A stretch of 64,000 bases of DNA from Paramecium sonneborni. Lineage: Eukaryota > Ciliophora > Oligohymenophorea > Peniculida > Parameciidae. The stretch lies in contig CAJJDN010000085.1 in the NCBI GenBank assembly GCA_905182985.1, positions 7,296-71,295 on the forward strand, written 5' to 3'. Below the pieces are notes generated by a model that saw only the letters and a program-made list of their open reading frames with translations, was not told where the DNA came from and ran no database searches. Shown here piece after piece: positions 1 to 13,497 of this stretch (position 1 is the stretch's first letter; every line of letters starts with the position of its first letter). The position numbers and the translations under genes are program-made.

Positions 1-2300
1 TGTATTTGATATTATAATGATAAATTATTCTTGATATTGATAAAGTTAATTGTTTGAAAATGATTATTTTTAACAATACTTCATAAAATTACAAACATGA
101 TATCCTCAATAATAACATGTCTTTTTTCCATTCCTGAAGAATTGTTGAAACAAGGGCTTTATTTTTTTCTTTATTTAAAGTGAACAAAATAATGTATTTA
201 TTAATTTTGCTCAAATATTTTTTTTTTTTTTGAGTTTATAAGGTAAAAATTTTTAATTTCTAAATAAGAATTATTAATTTAGTAAATTTATATAATATGT
301 AGAAAAAGCTTGATTAGCCACAGATCTGTGATGATAAATAAGAAAATTGAAAATAATAATTATTATTTTATTTCTTTGCTATCATTTGAGATTAGCTGAT
401 GATCTATTTATAGCAATTATCAAAGTTATTAATCTAATATTTATTTTCATAATTATAATTTTTTTTAAGATTTTTGTTAGAAACTATAATTTATTTTAAG
501 ATATATATAAAACGAATATATAGAAAAATCATTTTTAGCCCTTGAATATACTATACCATCATTAGAATTTTATATTGAATCAAAACTCTCAACAGTTCCT
601 GAATCAGCATCAAATAGCAAAAAGTACCAATGTTAATTAACTTATATTTATAGAAATCCCACTATTTTATCAATTTTGGTGATTTTGAAATTCATTTCAG
701 AATTTTCAAATAGTTCTTATTTTAATAATAGTTGATCTTTTTTCTTATCAAATGTTTAGCCAAAGCTTGTTTTTAAACTACCAGTAAAAATAATATCATT
801 TTATCGATTTCTTTTTTGATATTCTTAATTAAAATATTAACATTCACTGAATATGTTAAATACATAACCATCAATGACAGAGCTTATCAACCATTTTATT
901 TAGTACTTGATGAAGATAATTAAAGGTATTTCATTTTACTTTTGGTCCTTTTTTGTATTTTTTATTCTAAAGTTCTTAAGTTTGCTTTTTAGTCTTATTT
1001 ATTTTAAATTGTTTTCAATTAATTTGTTTAATTTTGTATAAATGATGATTAATTAGAAGTCGCATTTTGGCTGCTTTCCAATTACCAAGAAAATCTTATT
1101 TGAAAAACGGTTTACAAAAAACAATACAATCTATCTAAGTTAAAAAAACAAAAAACAATATTAATATTATATGTAAAGTATTTAACAACTAAAAGTTAAT
1201 AATATATAATAAATAACTAAGCCTTAGAATGTATATTAACTTTTAATTTAATCAAAATATGAGAGGAATAATAGAATAAATAAAAAAATTTGAATTAGTA
1301 ATTCTAGATAATAAATCAAGAGAGTAGGATTTATAAAATTAATTTCATTTAATGTTATGCTAAATTAAATTGATAATATTGTTCCTAATATATAAAAATA
1401 AATTTATTAAATTTTTCTTAATTATTTTAAATGATCAAAAGTAGAATTATTTATTTAAACAATTCATCACTTAAGATAGAATAAACATTCCTAAATTTAT
1501 TTTAAATTATTCAAATTTTTTATTCAAAAGTTAAATAAGACCTTATCACTCTATTTATTTATTAATTGTGAGAATTGTTTTTGCTACTTTAATCAGAAGT
1601 TGTGAAAATTTTTTTATAATTTATAGACTTAGATTTGAAAATTAGATAGAAAATTCTGTAACATATAATTATATAATCTTAAAATGAAATACATTTATTA
1701 TGGTTGTTCCTAAACAAAATTTAATAATTTAAGTTAAGATATCTTATTTTTGATTAATTAATCTGCTTCAATCATAAATAAAGTCTCAAATATAAGAGAA
1801 ATCTATTAAATTATAAATTACATTTTTTTAATTCAACATAGTCTTAATTAAAGTTTATTGAAAAGACTCTGAAATTTATTGTCATCAAAAAGCGCCTATT
1901 TGGGTCATTCTAAGAAAACTATTTTCTTAAATACTATTTGAATATAATTTTTTGGAACAAATTAAGATAAATATTTTAATTCATGATTGAATGATATTTA
2001 GCTTTTCTATTCCTTGTAAAAAAACCTCTCTGCCAAAATTATTTTAATTAAATTATGTAATATCTATTTCATTAACATTTTTAAAAATATTGCTAGTTTC
2101 ATTCTTATTATCACAATTATAATATCAACAAATCATAGAGCAATTAAAAATTTATTAAAAATTATTCTTAAGACAAAATATTATAACATAATAACAGATA
2201 AACTAATTGTTATATTTGCCTTAAAAATAATTAATGATCTAAAGTTTATATAAAATAAAAATTATAATTATGCCAACTCAATATAAATAATTATTAAAAA
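1..2300. other. AT-rich region without an intact gene
   Basis: I see no sustained reading frame of convincing composition here, even with TAA and TAG read as glutamine. One short open stretch on the plus strand (about 544-735) has protein-like composition, including the run LSTVPESASNSKKYQ, and stops at TGA. It may be a gene fragment. The rest is AT-rich sequence with homopolymer runs such as the T-run near 221-231. Confidence 0.5.
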
Positions 2301-2319
2301 CTTGATTATAACTTAAATA

Positions 2320-5280
2320 AATAACAAATAAAGGATTCAATATGATAATCACAATGTTAAGATTATTTATTATATTTAAGAAATTATAACTATCAGTTTA
2401 TGTAGAGATCGTATCCTCATAATACTTTAGATGAAAACTACAATATTAATAAAGATACTATATCTATAAATATAGACAATCAATAAGTCTTAAATGAATA
2501 TTATAATCCTTGAAGTAATAATCCATTAGGTAAGTCATTATTATGTGAATATAATTAATCAAACATTAACTATTAACAGCTAAAAACTTAGTATATAGTG
2601 CTAACCATACTGATGATTAATTAAATATTACACTATCAAGTAATACAGATGAAGATTATTAGAATGAATAATATTTATTTAGAAATGTGCACTTGTGATA
2701 ATGATTAATTCAATAGTTGCTAATCATGTTATAATGACTAACAAATAAATAACAATATTTGCCCCTCTTGTTGAAACCGAGAATTTTTATTGATTCCTAA
2801 AGGTTGTGTTGCTGAATGTTAAGTTGGTTATAGTTATGATTTAGATTATGTATGTTATTTGGATAATAGTAAATTAATTCAAGGATTGAAGCTTAGTAAC
2901 TCAATAATCAACAATAGAATTAATATTAAGATTTGCAATGATGAATAATTTAAATGAATACCTTATTGGTTTAAATTGAAAACTCTAATGTTGCAAATAT
3001 ATATAATTTTATAATAATTCCTTAATCTAATAGCAAAGTTATTATATAAATGTTCTAATCAATTAAATTAGAATAGAGGTGTAAGCATCAATTAATTTAA
3101 ATAAGTAAAAATTAATTAACAAATTTCAATTTAACATGTGAAGATATTCAACAGCATTTCATTTCAATTAGAATATATAATTTATACAGAAGGTTGCTCA
3201 TAATGTATGAATGAGGAAATTTGTAAGAATTGCAATTCAATAAGATATAATTTTGAAGGTAGGGGGATTAAAATTTGTCCAAATTATACAACAACAGATA
3301 GAACTTGTTATAATTTTAATTCTAGTTTATATAGCTATAATAATTTGAAAATATAGTATGTATTATAAGAATTTTATGATCTTTCAAAAACAAATAATCG
3401 TATAAAAGAACTTTTTGAACTTGATTCATCAACAAGTACTTTGGATAAACATAATTTTTAGGAGGGATAAGACATATCTACCAAATAAAAGGGAGATCCT
3501 TTTGTTTTGGGTAAATGCTCGATTTAAATTTAAACTTAAGTTATCTAATTATAGATAAATTATTATAGATTTGAACTTTTGTAAGGTGATTACTATAAAA
3601 ATAACAATTCATTTTCATTCCTAAATTGATAATATGGATAAAAAAGCAATTAGTATGGATGATTAAAATTGGGGAACCGAAACTTTTATTAATTAATCAA
3701 TATTTTTAGAATAATAGAATAATAATGATTTGAATATTTTTTTTGATATAGATTTATTAAAATATCAAAAATTAATTAGAATCTAAGTAATATTTTCTCT
3801 TTTATATTAGAAAGGATATTAATATTCTTTTGCACAAATATATCTAAGAGTTTTAAATATCAAAAAAGATAATTGATTTTATTAATCTATTAATTGATTT
3901 AAACTTTTTGAGATAGGATTTTCTTTTACTTGGGAACATTTTATAAATTCAATAAATATTTCCTTAATAGCTTTATGCCAATAAGATCAAGAGTTAAGTT
4001 TCTGTTGAAAATAGATCTATGCAATTATACAAATTGTATTTTTGAAACCTTAATACAAGGAGCAAAGATTGATAACATTAAAACTTTTCTTTGATTTCGA
4101 AGCTAATCTTTAGTGGAATTTTTATAAACTACTTGATTCAAAGTTAGAAATTATTTTTAAAATTAACTGCTATATTATGTAAAATGATATTATGAACTAA
4201 GTAAATATGAAATAATTGCTAACGAGACTCAGATATATTGAAATTTACCATTACATTGCAATTTCTCTTTATTCTGAAAGAATTAAAAATTCATTCTTTT
4301 CTTAATTAATCTGAATGAACTCAAGCAAAAAATTTGAAAAAGACAATCATTTCTAAGCAAAAAGTAGAATGAAAACTCAATATTTATGTAGAATATGCTG
4401 CGTATCTATTTATTTAAATCTTAGATTGATATTGAAGTAAAGCTTAAGAGAAATAAATAATTGTAATTTCATTAATTTTACTCTAAAATTGCACATTAAC
4501 ACACAAAAATAATCAACTTAATATTTATTATGAAGTCAAATATAGAGAGAATATTAAGGAATAAAATAAGAATTATAGTGTTTATATAAAAATTAAAAAG
4601 AATTATTAATCATGTATTTATATATTAAGGAAGTTAAAAAGATTTGATTATATTTTATATATTTAATTTAAAGATCGCGACTTCTAAAATTTGTCATTAA
4701 GTATTATATTATATTTATGTAAGCAAGCACTTTAATGGTACGATAAAGCATTAATTATCAATTAATTAGAACAAATGTAATAACAAAGGAGTTTCTAAAA
4801 TTAATATATTAGTAGAGTGCTCTAATAAAAAGAAAAACTTTTATGAGAGAATGTTTTAATCTCATAAGCAGATTGTTTAAAAGCCCTAAGAGAAAAATTT
4901 TAAGAAATCTTCAATTAATTATATAAGTATTTCTATATTTAGTATTAATAGCTCAATTTTTGAATTACATGGATTATCCAGGTAATTTTTAATTATACTA
5001 AAACAATACAAATTAAATCCTTTTTCTTTTTAGTTCATTTATTCAGAGGCCAATATTATATTTAAAGTTTATTTGGAAAAAATACAAACTCAATATTGGT
5101 CGTTTATGGTGAACTTCAATGAGAAAAGGACTTAATTTCTAATGTTTTAGTATCCCAATGAGTTTATTTCTTGTTTAGCTTATGATTATATTTGCTTTAT
5201 TTTTATTCGTTCTTCAAACATCCTTGATTATTTTAGTATTCAATAGTTATATTTTATTATAGTCGATTAACAATAATAAA
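2320..5280 (+). pseudogene. decayed Cys-rich (growth-factor-receptor-like) membrane protein gene
   Basis: Several plus-strand segments with good protein composition follow one another in different frames. One near 2685-2945 carries clustered CxxC and CxC pairs (for example NSCQSCYND and VAECQVGYSYD). One near 2955-3180 reads ENSNVANIYNFIIIPQSNS. One near 3160-3630 carries EGCSQCMNEEICKNCN and CPNYTTTDRTC. They are separated by shifts of 1-2 nt and in-frame TGA codons. The Cys spacing resembles the furin-like or growth-factor-receptor repeats of very large ciliate membrane proteins. The 4.6-5.3 kb part is hydrophobic when translated and recurs at 11.2-11.7 kb. I see a relic, not an expressed gene. 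Unrecognised germline insertions (IESs) could explain some of the breaks but not the single-base ones. Confidence 0.55.
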
Positions 5281-5820
5281 ATATCAATTTTTAGACATAT
5301 AGAAATTTGTGAATGATAATTATTATTTTAATTTCTTTATTATATGATTTAATTGTGGATTAATTGGTATTTTCTATTATTCTATATTTTTTGAATTCTT
5401 TTTCTTATTGAGTTTTTAAGAGATCGTGTTTAATTATAAATACATTAGAAAATTAAAGTGATAAAAAAATACATATCAATTTATTTTATATTTTTTTTAA
5501 TTATTGTTAAATATTATAAATAATCCATCTAAGCTCATCATTCGATAAATTTACCTTTGAGTTTGAGGAGGATAAAACTTTGATGAGCTGTTACAATTGA
5601 CTATTTGATATTTTTAGGAATTAAGATTTCATTGGTGAAATAATTGTATGAAGATGAGAAAATGATCTAAAATAAGATAAATAAATTTAATTTAGTTGTT
5701 AGAGAAAGTGAACTACATTTGAAAATCGCAAAATAGAACATAGATATTTAAATTTAGATTGTAAATGATTAAAATTTAAAATAATCTATTTCTCTTTATT
5801 ATTAATGAAAAAATTAGATT
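4615..5820 (+). repeat. diverged duplicated segment, copy 1 (partner at 11.15-12.67 kb)
   Basis: The stretch starting around 4620 (AAGGAAGTTAAAAAGATTTG and what follows) matches the stretch starting around 11170 almost base for base for about 50 nt. Similarity then continues with substitutions and indels through the parts near 4840-5260 and 11280-11690. A further matching block lies near 5625-5810 and 12390-12665 (shared GTTAGAGAAAGT and surrounding bases). By eye the copies differ by about a quarter of positions in the aligned parts. The duplication covers the 3' end of the Cys-rich relic and its downstream flank. Confidence 0.6.
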
Positions 5821-6019
5821 GTGCAATCATACATTAATTTGTAAACATTAAAGAAGTGAAAGATAAAAAAATTTATATAATCTTAGTGTGAGTATATAGA
5901 ATTATGTATAATTTAATAAAATTATTTATATTATTGAAAATTAAAACATAATAGCATATAATTTAATTCTATTGAGCACATAATTTAAAAAACAATTGAT
6001 ATCAAATCAAATATAATAA

Positions 6020-7386
6020 ATGAATAAATCTTCTGCTGTTAATAATAAATATAACTAATAACAATTAGTTAAAATTTAGCAAGAATAGCAACTATAAGAA
6101 TAAGCATAGATTCAATATTATATTTATGAAGACTTACAGAACATAATAAATTTAATATAATAAAGAGATGCTGTTATTGAGTATTTTAAGAATGATTGTG
6201 CTCATGAAATGGTTACCTTGTGTAATAATAAATTAATATTGTAATTAAATATATCAAGTTCAATTCATTATGATTAAACGTAGTAATACAGAAAGCAACC
6301 TGAATTGCTTAAAATTTTAAAGAAGGAAAGAGAAAATGCTTATAAAATACTGGAAAAGTTTATTGGAAATAATGATTAAAAAATAAATTCAAATGGTAAG
6401 TAAAAAAATAATGGATCAGTACTAAACGACTTATAATAGTACAGAAACAATTATAAAGATTAAAAATTTGAATTGAATTAATTTAAATAATAACAGACTA
6501 ATTTAGTACCCAAATTTCATGAAGGAGTCTTATCAACAATAATTTCTTCAATTTAATCTGTAGATTCACAAGTTGATTAAGTAAAGAAAACGAAATACTA
6601 CAAGATTCCTCATTTTGAAGATATTTAAGAAAAAGCAATGTATTTCATTTATAATATCTTAGAAAGTATTATAAAACAACTTAATAAAAATTAAAAATTA
6701 ATTTTCCTAAACTTTTATCTTAAGACAATTAAATGTCATAATAAGATAATTAAAAGTTCAATCAGAGTAATGTAATTAATATTGCCCAAAAAAATAGTGA
6801 AATTTAAGGCAAAGAATAAACTTAATATAATAATGAAGGATAACCTAATCTTGAGATTTAATAGAAAAATTAATTTTGTTTGAAAGACAGACTAATAGAA
6901 TTTATTAATTACCTAAGATATAAAAAAGTTGAAATTCCAAAACCTTAATAAAATAATAAAGCTGAATAATAGGATTTCCAAATAACAAAATTATTTCATT
7001 AGTTATATCCTAAAAAGGATTGGAAAATTAAGGATGATATATTGCTCGAACTTACAAATTTACATTATTATTTTTATTTATTTATAGAAGTTTGTAATTT
7101 AGCCAAGCAGTTTGAGTTTTAAAAAAAGAAGGATATAGAATTATTTAATATTCTGAGGGATACTCAAGAAAAATAAAATAACATTTCTATCGATTATATC
7201 CTTAAATATTTGTTTAATAATAAAGATTAAGAAGACATTAACAGTTATCAAAATTACAAATTACAAATAGAGAAAAATGTTAATTCAACCGATAAGGCAA
7301 ACCAAAAGTAAAATTTAGAATAAGATCTTATAATCAAATTGTATGCAAAGTTTTCTCCTATATGGATGAAAAATAAGCATAATTGA
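6020..7386 (+). pseudogene. unknown hydrophilic protein gene with one frameshift
   Basis: Read with the ciliate code, an ATG at 6020 opens a Gln/Asn-rich, mostly helical frame. It continues well past the segment HFEDIQEKAMYFIYNILES. Near 6695-6710 the good composition moves to another frame, which runs through KDRLIEFINYLRYKKVEIP and WKIKDDILLELTNLHYYFY and stops at TGA 7384-7386. The total length is not a multiple of three (1,367 nt), so one net indel separates the halves. I found no 20-34-nt intron that would restore the frame. I do not recognise a family, and no signal peptide or obvious membrane span is visible. It may be a recently broken gene or may carry a single sequence error. Confidence 0.5.
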
Positions 7387-8742
7387 GCCACATGAGCATA
7401 TAATAATTATATAAATAGATAATACAACAAATAAAAGTTTCATCAAAAAAGATTTTTGATTTAATTTCAATAGTGTCATTTCTTTTTTTAGTTTTATTTC
7501 TTGATGTGATTTATATTTTAATTAGATTTTAATTGGGTTACCTACGGCTGAATTAGTTTCCCTCGAAGACTTAAAGACTTGAATCTTTTTTATTAATACT
7601 AATTTCGATTTAGCTGACAGCTCCAATCTTTTATAATTCATATAATTCATTCTTATCAATATACATTTAATTTGTTATTTCATAAATCAAAATTAGTTTC
7701 AAAAGAGAATTAACTTAACGATTTATGAATTTTATTAAGTAGATATGATTCATTGTAAAAAAGTAATCAAAATTATAATATAATATGTATCATAAAATTA
7801 TTATACTCTTTCAAGATTATGTGGATGATAATTATTAGATTAAAAGAATTCTTTAAAGTAAAATTTATATGATTAAACTTCTGAGTATTCAGTACAATTT
7901 ATTATAACATAGAGACCAATAAAGTAATAAAGTAATATCGAGAATTAGATTAAACTATAATGGAAGAGTATTTAAATTTATAAATAGAAACATAATAAGA
8001 TAAAATAAGCTTTTGATTATTTAAATAAATAGTACTTTGAACATGTCTAAGGTATTATTTTAACAAAATAAATTGTAATTAAAAACTTAAAGGATTCAAA
8101 AATCTGATCAACTTCATTATGAATTCACAATATTGTCAATCAGAAATAGAATAAAATTACTGTGATTTATAAAGGATTCATTCATCCCAAATTTTAAATC
8201 AATGAGATCTAAATATGCAAAAAAAAATGAGCCAAATATCTATTAAATTTTTTGATTTCTATTTAATTCTACTATATCTTAAATAAAAAGATTTGAAAAA
8301 TGATCATAATGTATTTGTTGAATAGTAATTATATTTGATTCTTAATTGATTTAGAAAGATTGAAGGTAACTACTCACTTTATTTCATACTTCTAGTTGCT
8401 AATGTATTTTGATCCCATAAACAGAGGTATGATAAGATTTATATTGTTTATCTTTTTGGTTTCTACAAAGCATGTAGCAGTGAAATATCTTATTTATAGT
8501 TTGTTTTTTATTCATTTCTGTTTACCATTTTAAAACAAGTTCTATGATTCTAATTTATTTCTATTTCTTATAGAAAAATTTATTGATTATTCTTTTCTTT
8601 TTTATGATATAATTTATTTATACTATATTTTTACAATAATTAATAAAATTTTTCTGATTATTTGCATTTATTTTCAATAATCTAAATGAGTCATTTAAAA
8701 AAAAACAATAATTAATTAGTTAAATAATTATTATATTTATAA
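7387..8742. other. intergenic stretch, nothing convincing
   Basis: I see no long frame of coding quality in either direction between the frameshifted gene and the minus-strand 300-aa gene. Short plus-strand ORFs near 7.8-8.1 kb have nondescript composition. No RNA gene, terminator or repeat was recognised. Confidence 0.4.
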
Positions 8743-9645
8743 TCAATACCTCTTACAATTTGATTGCCATTTTTCTTAATTCATATTTCTTTAAAGATTT
8801 GAATTGTGTAAATTCTTTTTTTTATTTTATTATTTATCTTTATCCTTTTCTTCGCTTATGTTCTCATGCATTAAATTCTTTAATATTTTTTAACAGCTTG
8901 AATATTCTGCAAATTAGGAAAACTATTCTAATTTTTTTTACAATTTTTTAATAAATCTTGTATTTAAAGGTTTTATTTCTTCAACAATATAATCCATTTC
9001 AACTTTTTATTCATATTTAATTAGCCAATCTATTTCATGATCAAATATATAGCCTTAAGATTTATAATTTTCCAAATCTCTAATCTACATCTCTGTATTA
9101 TCAATCATTTCATCTAAGGTTATGTTTAGAAGGCTTTTTAACTTAATAAAGTTGTTTTTCAATTCCCCAAGTTCTATGCAATCTTTATAACAAATAATAT
9201 CTCGAAATTCCCTTTTCTTTTCATAAATGTCTTATATTTGCACCATTGCTTTTTATAATCCAAGAGTTTTAGAATTTGTCTCTAAATTGTCTATACATTT
9301 AGAACATAAGAGTCTTTCGCTGTGTTTTAAATTTGAATCAAGTACAACTAACATTATAGGCTCTTAATGAGATGATTGAGCACATTTATAATTAGTATCT
9401 TATTGTGAATGCTAATTCTAATCTTTAACTTGATCTTCTTGAATTAAAATAAATTCAGTTTTTTCTAATCGTATATTACTTTACTTTTTCTTATTTAATT
9501 TTTCACTATTTGTTATTTGAAATTAATTATCCTCATTTTGCATTTATAATTGTTATTTTAATGAAGGAATAGAGGATCTTCCTTTAAGCATTTGAAAATC
9601 AATTTATTATGCTCCAAATCGTGCTGTATCTGGATGTGTATTCAT
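8743..9645 (-). CDS. intact 300-aa protein with C-x4-H...C-x2-C motif, coiled-coil-like
   Basis: With TAA and TAG as glutamine, ATG at 9645 opens 301 codons ending in TGA at 8743. I checked the frame line by line and found no break or intron. Visible features are a hydrophilic Gln-rich N-terminus, then C88-x4-H93 followed by C114-x2-C117, which looks like a B-box or zinc-ribbon type metal site. After that comes a charged, helical C-terminal half rich in Glu, Lys and Leu that could form a coiled coil. The same Cys/His layout begins the TLDc gene at 49.7 kb and resembles the start of the TPR gene at 56.8 kb. In ciliates such motifs often precede coiled coils, WD40 or TLDc domains. Here no second domain is visible. 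The product is probably cytosolic and its function is unknown. It sits alone between two non-coding stretches. Confidence 0.75.
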
Positions 9646-10130
9646 AAAGAATAAAAATAATAATAAATTTTTGATAGAATATTAAATATATAAATAATTC
9701 ATATTTAAATTTTAGTGAATTATACGTGCAAATAAATAATATTTTATTATTAATTTTTTAATGATCATCCTATATTCTCAAATTCTGCAATAAATAATAA
9801 ATGTAATACCTGCATTAAGCATTTTTTTTGATCTACGAGTTAATACAAAGATGCGAATCCCTCACAACATTAAAAGATAATCTGTAATTATGGTTTCTTT
9901 GATTATTAGAATCAGCAAATAGGATAGCTAAACTCTTGTTAATTTTGTTTTTTTATTCTTATATTTAAATATATAATATTATGCGTTTTTATAAATTAAT
10001 TAGTACTTCAGTTCTAAATCAACCTTTTTTCATCTCGTTTGAAATTATATATTGGGCTAGTCATTAATATTGATAATTACTTACTTTCTGAAAAAACTTG
10101 TATATCTGTTATAATTTTGTTGATCTTGCT
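9646..10130. other. intergenic, upstream region of the minus-strand 300-aa gene
   Basis: No coding frame is visible. This stretch must hold the promoter of the 300-aa gene, but ciliate promoters lack a motif I can point to. Confidence 0.4.
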
Positions 10131-11700
10131 GTATAATGTAACTCATGTGCTGCTAGCTAATTTATTATTATTTTTAATTTTATCTATATCATCTTAATCA
10201 TAAATTTATCCTTGTAGTAAATATAACAATACTAGTAATAATTGTATGGTTTGTACCTCAACATATTTGATGAATACTATAATCCCTAATAATACATGTG
10301 AATGCCCATAAAATTCTATTAAAGTATGATAGATTAATTTAAATTAACTGTTTTATAAATAATTTATATTGATATTATTAAAACTAATAATTCCACAATT
10401 GTCACCTTTGGAATGTTAATTTTATTATATTTGATATATTTAACCATGTGATACATGTTCTGGAAATCAACACTTAGCTTAACATGTACAGATACACTAT
10501 TAATTATTAATTCTTATTTTTAATGTTTTTGCAGTTTAGTTGAGATATATGACAGTGGTTTAAATTATATTCCTTGTTATACCTATTTATAATACTTTTT
10601 GTAATTTTTATAATTTTATAGATCGTAATAATCAATAAAATAATAAAATTTAAGAATCTTAATGAGAGTATGATACTCATCATGATACTTGTATTGATTC
10701 AAATCATATTGTATCTGCAAGAACTAATTTTATTCAAATACTATTATGCTTAATTTACATACCTTTGTTAAAAAAGTAACATTGATTCTATAGCAGAATA
10801 TTCATAATCAAAAATAATAAATTTGCTAATTCTTTTTAACAATTTTTCTATTAAAATCAAATTTTATGAAGATGACCTTAATTGTGTATAAATGTATATT
10901 TCCATTTAAACATATTAAATCTAATGAGATTAGTGTTTACATGCATTGATAAAAATTTAAAAAACTAACTTAAAAAGGATAAAGTCAGCAAAACAATATT
11001 GTTATTTATTATGGCTTTAATGGTTGTAGGAACAATTTTTGTTTGGTGATTTAGAAATAACTTAATTTATTAGATATAATTATGTTTAATCAAGCCATTC
11101 AATTTAAATGTTATCATATTGTTTATATAAATATATCAACAGGAATTATTAACTTTTAATTTATTTATTAAGGAAGTTAAAAAGACTTGATTATATTTTA
11201 TATATTTAATTTAAAGTTTAAGACCTCTAAAGTTAGCTATGGTATTTCTAAAAATGAAATTTTAATATTGTACTTTTATAGTGAGAAATGAGTTTTTTGG
11301 AAGAGTGTTTGAAGCCTTTTGAGCAGATGTTTAAAAGCTTACAGAATAAAATGATAGAAAATCATCAATTATTTATACAAGTATTATATATTTAGGATAA
11401 ATAGCACAATTTTTAAATTACATGTATTAATTTTAATTATACTATTTTGTGCATTTTCTTAGAGACTTATTTTATATTTAGAGTATTTTAGAAAAAACTG
11501 GAACTCAATATCGATCGCTGCTGGTAAAACTAAATAAGAAAAGGAATTAATTTTTAATGTTCTAGTATACCAAATTTTTATTCTTTGTTCTAACTTATGA
11601 TTATATTAGCTTTATTTTTGTTCATTATTCTATGATTTCCTTAGCATTCAATATCTATATTTTATCTATTGAAAATAATGTAATTAATTTCTGATTTGCA
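10130..11700 (+). pseudogene. second remnant of a Cys-rich membrane protein gene
   Basis: Near 10240-10330 a plus-strand frame reads NNCMVCTSTYLMN and then NNTCECP before a TGA. The paired cysteines are like those of the relics at 2.3 and 14.7 kb. Further pieces are short and lie in changing frames. From about 11160 onward the sequence is a diverged copy of 4615-5280, which is the 3' part of the first relic. I infer a paralogous pseudogene produced by local duplication and then worn down by indels and TGA codons. Confidence 0.45.
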
Positions 11701-12670
11701 ATTATCTTAAATTTATAATATATATATTTAATGAATTCTTTATTTTATGAATAACAAACCTTTAAATATATTAAAGTTGTTGGTATTGTTATTTGGATAA
11801 ATTTTCAATCATCTCATAAAACTACAAATTCAATAAACTAAAAGTTGTTAAAAAATAGACTTATAAATTTATTATGAAATTTTTTTGAATAGGAATATCA
11901 TTATATTCCTTATTTTGATGAAATCTTATGATATTTATTTTTTATAGATAAATGGAAGTAGTTAGGTGTATATTGAGATATATTTGAAAACTTTCGATTA
12001 ATTCCTCTTATTTAAAATTTTTTCAATTTCAAAAAAAGATAGTTGATTTTCTCATTTAAGACCTTAAAATTTTTCATCCATTCCAAGTAATAATCAAATG
12101 ATTTATAAATTTTGATATTTTCAGAAAAATCAGACATTGATATATGAAATTAAATACTTCTTATTTATTTCACAACATTATATATATGATTAAGAATAAT
12201 AGATTTTATATGAGTAGCATCCTAAAAGAATTTTTATTTATATATATAGTCAGAGAAACTTAAAAAAAATTGATTAATATAATTAGAAAATTATTTTTAT
12301 TAATGCTAGGATTACATTATTACTCGTATTAATATTATTCGTACTAAGACTTGCAAAAGATAAAGGAAATACTTAAGTATGATTCGATTGGTGTGATATA
12401 ATTTTATGAAGGTGAGAAAATTATACAATACAAGATAAATAGATCAAATTGTTTTTTATTAAGTGATTTAATAGAATTAATTGTAATTGTTATTTTCGAT
12501 ATTTTAGAAAATTGGATTTATTAGATTTCATTTAGGATAGCTGTTATAACTTTTCATTAATTTGTTAGAGAAAGTAATTTACATGCAAAATCACCATATA
12601 AAACATAATTATTTAAGTTTAGATAATATATGGTTAAAATTTGAAAATAATCAATATCTCACTATTCTAT
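11155..12670 (+). repeat. diverged duplicated segment, copy 2 (partner at 4.6-5.8 kb)
   Basis: This copy begins near 11170 with AAGGAAGTTAAAAAGACTTG, differing by one base from the partner near 4620. The following TTATATATTTAATTTAAAG is identical. Similarity resumes in blocks to about 12665. Length differences between blocks show insertions or deletions since duplication. Confidence 0.6.
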
Positions 12671-12768
12671 ATAAAAAAGTTTAATATTAAATTGCTTTTA
12701 CAGGATATTAATAAAAACCATAATGTGGTGATTCCGAAAAAATACTATAAATTATTTAAGACATAATA

Positions 12769-13497
12769 ATGTGTTTTTTAAATAATGATATAGTATGTAA
12801 TAAAAAAAGCAAGTCAAAAAAAGATATCTTTGATAGCATTTACCAGGTTATTTTTAATTCATGTTAAAAGTAAGATATATAAAATACAATTAATGTCATT
12901 AAATAATTGCTTCTAAATAACAAATTTGACCCTAATTTTCAAACAATTTCATTTGATGATAAAATTATTGATTATTATAAATATTCAAAGAGACAATTTC
13001 AATAAGAAAAAATTCGGAAAACATTATAAAGTTTGATTTTAAAATATAATGAAAATCCTCTAGTTTTGGATTAATTTTTGTTTGAAAAAATTCGTGAAAT
13101 GAGAATCAACTTAAAGAATTGGATATGCCCAGATTTAGATGAGACTTAAGAGTAAAAAAAATATAACGAATTGCTATCAAATTATCAAAAGAAAAAAGAA
13201 TTATTAAATAGAGAGGCTTTTATCATTCTTAACAATATAATTAATGAGGAAGTGAAAAGAAAATTTAACGTATTTTTTAAATTTGAAATGGACTAGTCTT
13301 ATAGATAAAAAATAATTGACTAAATAATGGAATTAAAAATATTCAAGTACTTTGAAAATTCTAAAACAATATATCAATGTGTTAATGAAGACTATTATTG
13401 TAAAGTACTAGTTAATTATGCAATTCCTATAGTAATGAAATGTGTAGATGAATATACCAAATTCTAAATTCTGATATTGATAAATGAGTTAATTTGA
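12769..13497 (+). CDS. unknown intact ORF, about 242 aa, helical and charged
   Basis: With the ciliate code, ATG at 12769 gives 243 codons to TGA at 13495-13497. The protein is rich in Lys, Glu, Ile and Asn. It has convincing composition throughout, for example DEYTKFQILILINELI at the end and KIREMRINLKNWICPDLDE in the middle. The same frame is open upstream to at least 12700 (GYQQKPQCGDSEKILQIIQD), so the true start may be earlier, possibly in another exon. A pyrimidine-rich CTTTTACAG at 12692-12700 could be a splice acceptor. No signal peptide, membrane span or known domain is visible. It lies just after the duplicated segment, in the same relative place as the 6.0-kb gene after copy 1, but I could not see clear similarity between the two proteins. 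Confidence 0.55.
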
